Positions 60,356 through 64,000 of a stretch of 64,000 bases of DNA are shown piece after piece. Source of the stretch: Trichomonas vaginalis G3. Lineage: Eukaryota; Parabasalia; Trichomonadida; Trichomonadidae. The stretch's first letter is position 1, and each line of letters opens with the position of its first letter. The notes below the pieces were generated by a model. The model was not told the origin of the DNA and made no database searches. It saw only the letters and a list, made by a program, of their open reading frames with translations. Both the position numbers and the translations under genes were made by a program. The stretch spans positions 6,042,879 through 6,106,878 of the forward strand of contig NC_067206.1 in the NCBI RefSeq assembly GCF_026262505.1. Reading direction: 5' to 3'.

Positions 60356-61138
60356 TCACCTCACATGGCACAACCCCAAATAATCTTGTGTCTTTGACTT
60401 AATGATTTCTGATCTGGAAGAAATGAATTCTTTTATCTTTGGATTCATTTGTAATAGTTCTTCAACAATTTCATGCAAAATGACCGTTTCTTCTTGACTC
60501 AAATTGTAAAATGAATATCCTCTTTTGTCAAATCCATTTGCAATTAAATAAGCTGGTAAAAGGAATGTTGCTTCTGAATCAACAATATATGCGACACCAT
60601 TCATAAAAGAGGTTGATGCTTGTGCATTTGGATTATTGATAGAAGCTTGATGCATTAGGGGCCTGGCCATCCAGTTAATGATGCGGGAAATGTTATCATT
60701 TTTTAATTTCTTAATGGTCTGTTCCACTTTTTGAATAAATTCTTGAGGAATACCTGGTGAAATAAAATGAGCCTTGATATTTGGAATATTGTTGCAGCAT
60801 TTTTCTTCAACGGTTGTGTTATAGTGAACAGCACCACAATTTTTGCACCTTTTATTTGGATCATTAAGTCCTGGCATAACTTTATCTTGAAGCTTTGTAA
60901 CTAATTGATTCTCTTCTTCTGTCAAATTTTGGGAATTGATCTTTTCTCTTAATTGTTTACAATCTGGGAATGGAAGATTGTCAAAATGAAAATGTGATTT
61001 ATCAAGAAGAAAAACTTGGTCCCTATCGTATTTAAATTCAAAACACTCTTGCTGCTTGAATTGAATTATTTGCTTCATATCATCATCTTTAATATCATTA
61101 ATTTTTAATTGTAAACTCCTCAATTCATTTTTGAGCAT
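60356..61138 (-). pseudogene. Truncated ORF with CXXC...CC zinc motif, possibly Helitron-like N-region
   Basis: The start is placed at ATG 61138; the frame runs further upstream without an ATG into repeat R, whose insertion at 61247 probably cut off the 5' end. It contains RCKNCGAVHYNTTVEEKCCN, a zinc-binding pattern like that before the Helitron_like_N domain, then IINWMARPLMHQASINNP and LSQEETVILHEIVEEL. No Rep HUH or helicase motif follows. The Helitron link is tentative. Confidence 0.4.
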
Positions 61139-61246
61139 ATTTAAGATATAATTTTGAAATGAAAATTGTGAAGCATATAAAATGCATTTTGATCCAATAA
61201 TTATAATAAAAAATTCTTGAAAATTATAATTTTTTCCAAACTTCTG

Positions 61247-62017
61247 AAGGGTGCACACGAGAGGATCATGTAAACTTCAGAATTTAGAACCTTATTTTTA
61301 GGCATTATCTTGGCTACCTATTTAGGCTCGAAAAGCAAAAAATATCAAAAAATACAACTTGAGTCCATTATGACCCTTTCATGGAGGTAGTTTTTATCCG
61401 CTAGTATTTTCCCTTTGAATCTCTTTACAATTCGAAATCAAATTCAAAACTCAGTAGAAGAAAGGAAGAATCGACTTACTACGGTTGTAATACGACTAAA
61501 TACATATATTTAATTATTTTTATTTACATAATAATTGTTTGAAGCTCATATTCCATCAAATTTTTAAATAAAAACATTAAAATGTTGAAAATGTTCATAT
61601 ATTTTAATAGGATTTTGGCACTTTATTGAGGAATTACTACATACATAGTCGAACTGAACTTGATATTTTGAAATTTAAATTATTTATCAAAATTAAAATT
61701 TAACTTGAAATTTATAATTATTTAGTCATATTTTGCATAATTCTAAGTAGATTTTGTAAAAAATCAAGAAAGAAAAATTTTAACGTGCATTATTTTTTTT
61801 TTATTATATATTAATAATACATATTCATAATGTTTCACCCTTTCAAAAATATAATCCTCCTCCTCTCAAATAAACGTACATACGGGTGGCCTCTTTTTTC
61901 AAAAAATTAAAATTTGAAATTTTGGGCTCAAATATTAGAGATTTTTTCAACCTTCAACGATATATGTTGTCTATATCAGACCTCCTTTCTTTTTGATACT
62001 TAACATTGTTCCTAAAT
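61247..62017 (+). mobile_element. Interspersed element R, copy C
   Basis: Starts AAGGGTGCACACGAGAGG and matches copy B to CCTAAAT (62011-62017), with a few substitutions and a short indel near 61790. The distal part with the inverted end is missing. Confidence 0.85.
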
Positions 62018-62582
62018 ATAGATCCAAGGTGATGTGATTTTTGCATCCCTGGGATGGACGATACACCCAAAGTGTCACCTTTTTGGGATAACATGAATTT
62101 TAAATATCATGAGAGTTCTGCAAACCATATGCACAATATCTATTCAGCCTGACTTCTTGTATATATGAGTTAGACTTCTTAAATATTGTGCTTGGGGCGA
62201 TATGAGCATTTCCGAGATTACCATCGTGCTCTATAGTATGCTACTTCTCGGAAATGTGGCACATTAAATATTGATATTAATGGTCAAATCATTCGAACAA
62301 TGAAATCTTCCGCGATTTGTTTTTCAGATCTCATCAACGGAAAATATCTTTTAAATAAATCCAAATAAATGATGTCAAGATTCAATCCATATACTCACGC
62401 AATTCATAGAGACAGGTAAACTCGAGTTTGAAGCAGATTCAGATCATTTTCACAATATTTTTGAATTTGGTAAATGCTTTGGAAACCAACTATTCATACA
62501 AATATATATGCAGAACATCTAATACGTGTTCTCAAATTTATTAATTCTCTTGCATTCAATACACAATTTTCAATTAAAAATT
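62018..62582. other. Intergenic region
   Basis: About 560 bases without a convincing ORF. A palindromic pair TTCCGAGATTACC / GCTACTTCTCGGAA lies near 62210-62256. It ends in an A-run. Confidence 0.5.
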
Positions 62583-62583
62583 G

Positions 62584-62615
<32 letters not shown>

Positions 62616-62650
62616 AGTGGGGCTTCCAGGCACTTCGTGCCTTCTAGCCC
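62583..62650 (+). repeat. A30 tract and adjoining nested hairpin
   Basis: An uninterrupted run of about 30 A (62584-62612) followed by GGGAGTG and the nested hairpin GGGCT-tcca-GGCAC-ttc-GTGCC-ttct-AGCCC (62620-62650). Confidence 0.8.
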
Positions 62651-62845
62651 TGATGTTGATGTTTAGTATAAATGAAGTTTTTATTCGGAGGACTCTTCTT
62701 CTTCCTCCATTGCTTCTGGGGAGAAGCCTTCTTCTGGGTCGAAAACATTATATAATGTGTCGCTTTTCACAAATTATATATGTTTCATGTTTTGTCACTT
62801 TTCTGTCACTTTTCAGGAAAAAAACATTTTTATTATTATATATAA

Positions 62846-63664
62846 ATGAATTTTACAAAACCACCGTTACCGTTCTTTGGAAATAAGAGTAGATGTAAAG
62901 ATATTATATTGAGAGAACTTAAGAAACTACCGAATGGTCTAACATTTGTAGATTTGTTCGGTGGAAGTTTCTATATATCTCATTTATGTCATACCGTATT
63001 TCCTGACTCAAAGATTATATGCAATGACTTCGACAACTATATGGACCGTCTCAAACATATTCCAGACACAAACAATATATTGAAAGAGTTAAAAGAAAAG
63101 ATACCTATAGGTAAGATGGAACGTATACCATTAGATAACAAAAATATTGTGAGAGAGGTTTTGAAAAAAGCAGAATATATAGACTGGAATAGTATATCTG
63201 CTAGACTATTATATAGTGGTGCTATAAGAGTTCATGACATTGAAACACTTATGTCAAAAGTTTTATATCTTAACTATACAAATGTTTTCAAAGAGGACAT
63301 AGAAAAATATATTGAGGGTATAGAGTTTGTGAGATGTCATTGGACAGAGTTGTATGAAAAATATAAAGACAAGGAAAATGTTTTCTTTATGGTGGACCCA
63401 CCGTTCTATAACACATGGGATTTTCAATACCAAGTAGACTGGACATTGAGAGACTCTTTAGAAACTTTAGACGTTTTACATAACCATCCATGCTTTTACT
63501 TTACATCCGATAAAAGTGGTTTGGAAACCGTTATGAGATGGTTAGAGGACATACATGACTATGAGTTTAGATATGACAAGATAGAATATGAGAGAGGTCC
63601 TATAAACTGGAGAAAGTGTCACAATAAAGAAATTTTATTGGTAAGTAAATGTGGTTTGAAATAG
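62846..63664 (+). CDS. DNA N6-adenine methyltransferase, Dam/D12 class (272 aa)
   Basis: Transfers methyl from S-adenosylmethionine to adenine in DNA. Motif X PLPFFGNKSR at the N-terminus, motif I FVDLFGGSFY near residue 32 (AdoMet binding), and catalytic motif IV FMVDPPFYNTW near residue 181. Length is typical of Dam. Intact. Trichomonads are reported to use 6mA widely, so a mobile-element copy could mark its own DNA or act on host chromatin (inference). The 3' end overlaps the next small gene by 16 bp. Confidence 0.9.
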   Translation: MNFTKPPLPFFGNKSRCKDIILRELKKLPNGLTFVDLFGGSFYISHLCHTVFPDSKIICNDFDNYMDRLKHIPDTNNILKELKEKIPIGKMERIPLDNKNIVREVLKKAEYIDWNSISARLLYSGAIRVHDIETLMSKVLYLNYTNVFKEDIEKYIEGIEFVRCHWTELYEKYKDKENVFFMVDPPFYNTWDFQYQVDWTLRDSLETLDVLHNHPCFYFTSDKSGLETVMRWLEDIHDYEFRYDKIEYERGPINWRKCHNKEILLVSKCGLK

Positions 63665-63780
63665 GACTACTTGTTTTAGGTTTTTTCCATTGTGTCATTT
63701 ATTTATTTGACGTGGCAGAAAGATATAGAGAATATGAAGATGAACCAATGTCTGCAAATGTTCAGCATATGTACTCGTAA
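63649..63780 (+). CDS. Small membrane protein overlapping the methyltransferase (43 aa)
   Basis: ATG at 63649 lies within the last codons of the methyltransferase in another frame. MWFEIGLLVLGFFHCVIYLF is a single membrane span, followed by an acidic tail (DVAERYREYEDEP). The overlap suggests translation coupling or compact viral layout. Confidence 0.6.
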   Translation: MWFEIGLLVLGFFHCVIYLFDVAERYREYEDEPMSANVQHMYS

Positions 63781-63803
63781 GAGATATTTTTATCTAATAT
63801 TAA

Positions 63804-64000
63804 ATGGACGCACAGAACTTAGCGAATGCACAGCAACCTGGACAACCAAACCCAGAGAATATTCCAAATGAAGTTAGAATACAAACTGCAATGGCAAACT
63901 ATGGTCAAGTGCCAACAGATGTACAAATGCAAACTGCCATGTCAAATGACGCTGCGTTAGGTTTGCCACCATGGTATGCAAATATGAGATGGAAAGAGTT
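63804..64000 (+). CDS. Partial gene, Gln/Asn/Pro-rich N-terminus, runs off window
   Basis: ATG 63804 after GATATTTTTATCTAATATTA. Two similar 15-residue repeats are seen (RIQTAMANYGQVP and QMQTAMSNDAALG). Open to the end of the window. Possibly a structural protein; family unknown. Confidence 0.55.
   Translation, partial: MDAQNLANAQQPGQPNPENIPNEVRIQTAMANYGQVPTDVQMQTAMSNDAALGLPPWYANMRWKE

Larger units (their letters stand above)
62613..64000. mobile_element. Start of a third virus-like (Maverick-type) element
   Basis: Genes with the same promoter style (TATTTTTATC just before ATG 63804, as at 21464 and 20671) and compact, overlapping layout begin here. The left end is not certain; its partner end is outside the window. 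Confidence 0.45.

Overview
The window looks like a chromosome segment of a parabasalid protist (Trichomonas/Tritrichomonas type). It is AT-rich, its host genes are intron-free in what can be read, several host starts follow a trichomonad-style initiator (TCAYW), and it is packed with giant Maverick/Polinton virus-like transposons. Species cannot be fixed from sequence alone.

Layout. (1) 2-1354: 3' part of a host ubiquitin-specific protease. (2) 1936-2468: a truncated copy of an interspersed element, here called R. (3) 2469-45073: an outer Maverick with imperfect inverted ends starting AGTAGT. It carries major capsid, packaging ATPase, fibre, integrase and protein-primed DNA polymerase genes, most of them broken. 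(4) 3751-24660: a second, 20.9 kb inner Maverick nested in the first, with 880-bp terminal inverted repeats and a 5-bp target duplication (TTCTT). It splits a small outer-element gene in frame. It has its own capsid, penton-like, ATPase, fibre and integrase genes but no visible family B polymerase; it carries an archaeo-eukaryotic primase + D5/SF3 helicase gene instead. (5) Secondary insertions in the outer element: a TIR-bounded array of about 24 hairpins inside the capsid gene (25183-26805), a 956-bp Mutator-like element with a 9-bp target duplication (31148-32103), and a KilA-N + primase-helicase cassette bounded by iteron arrays (34074-38527). (6) 45074-62600: host DNA with a SHIPPO-repeat protein, a 2266-aa BEACH-WD40 protein, a Rab GTPase, a type I membrane protein, more R copies, and long hairpin chains. 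(7) About 62613-64000: start of a third virus-like element with a Dam-type adenine methyltransferase, an overlapping small membrane protein and a partial gene.

How the genes fit together. Both Mavericks carry the morphogenesis set expected of Polintons (double jelly-roll capsid, penton-like protein, A32-type ATPase, fibre with phage tail-collar C-terminus) plus a retroviral-type integrase. They differ in replication: protein-primed polymerase in the outer one, primase-helicase in the inner one. The primase-helicase gene occurs twice, each time between inverted arrays of about 120-bp iterons whose 3 x 8-9 bp core changes while the arms stay constant. This suggests a replication module that moves as a unit.

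The most unusual signals are that iteron-flanked primase-helicase module, the nested inverted GGTGA-box repeats that bracket accessory cassettes of the inner Maverick, short GC-rich double hairpins within viral coding sequences, and long chains of perfect hairpins at three places. Single-base frameshifts are frequent in the mobile elements and absent from the long host genes, so they look like real decay rather than read errors.
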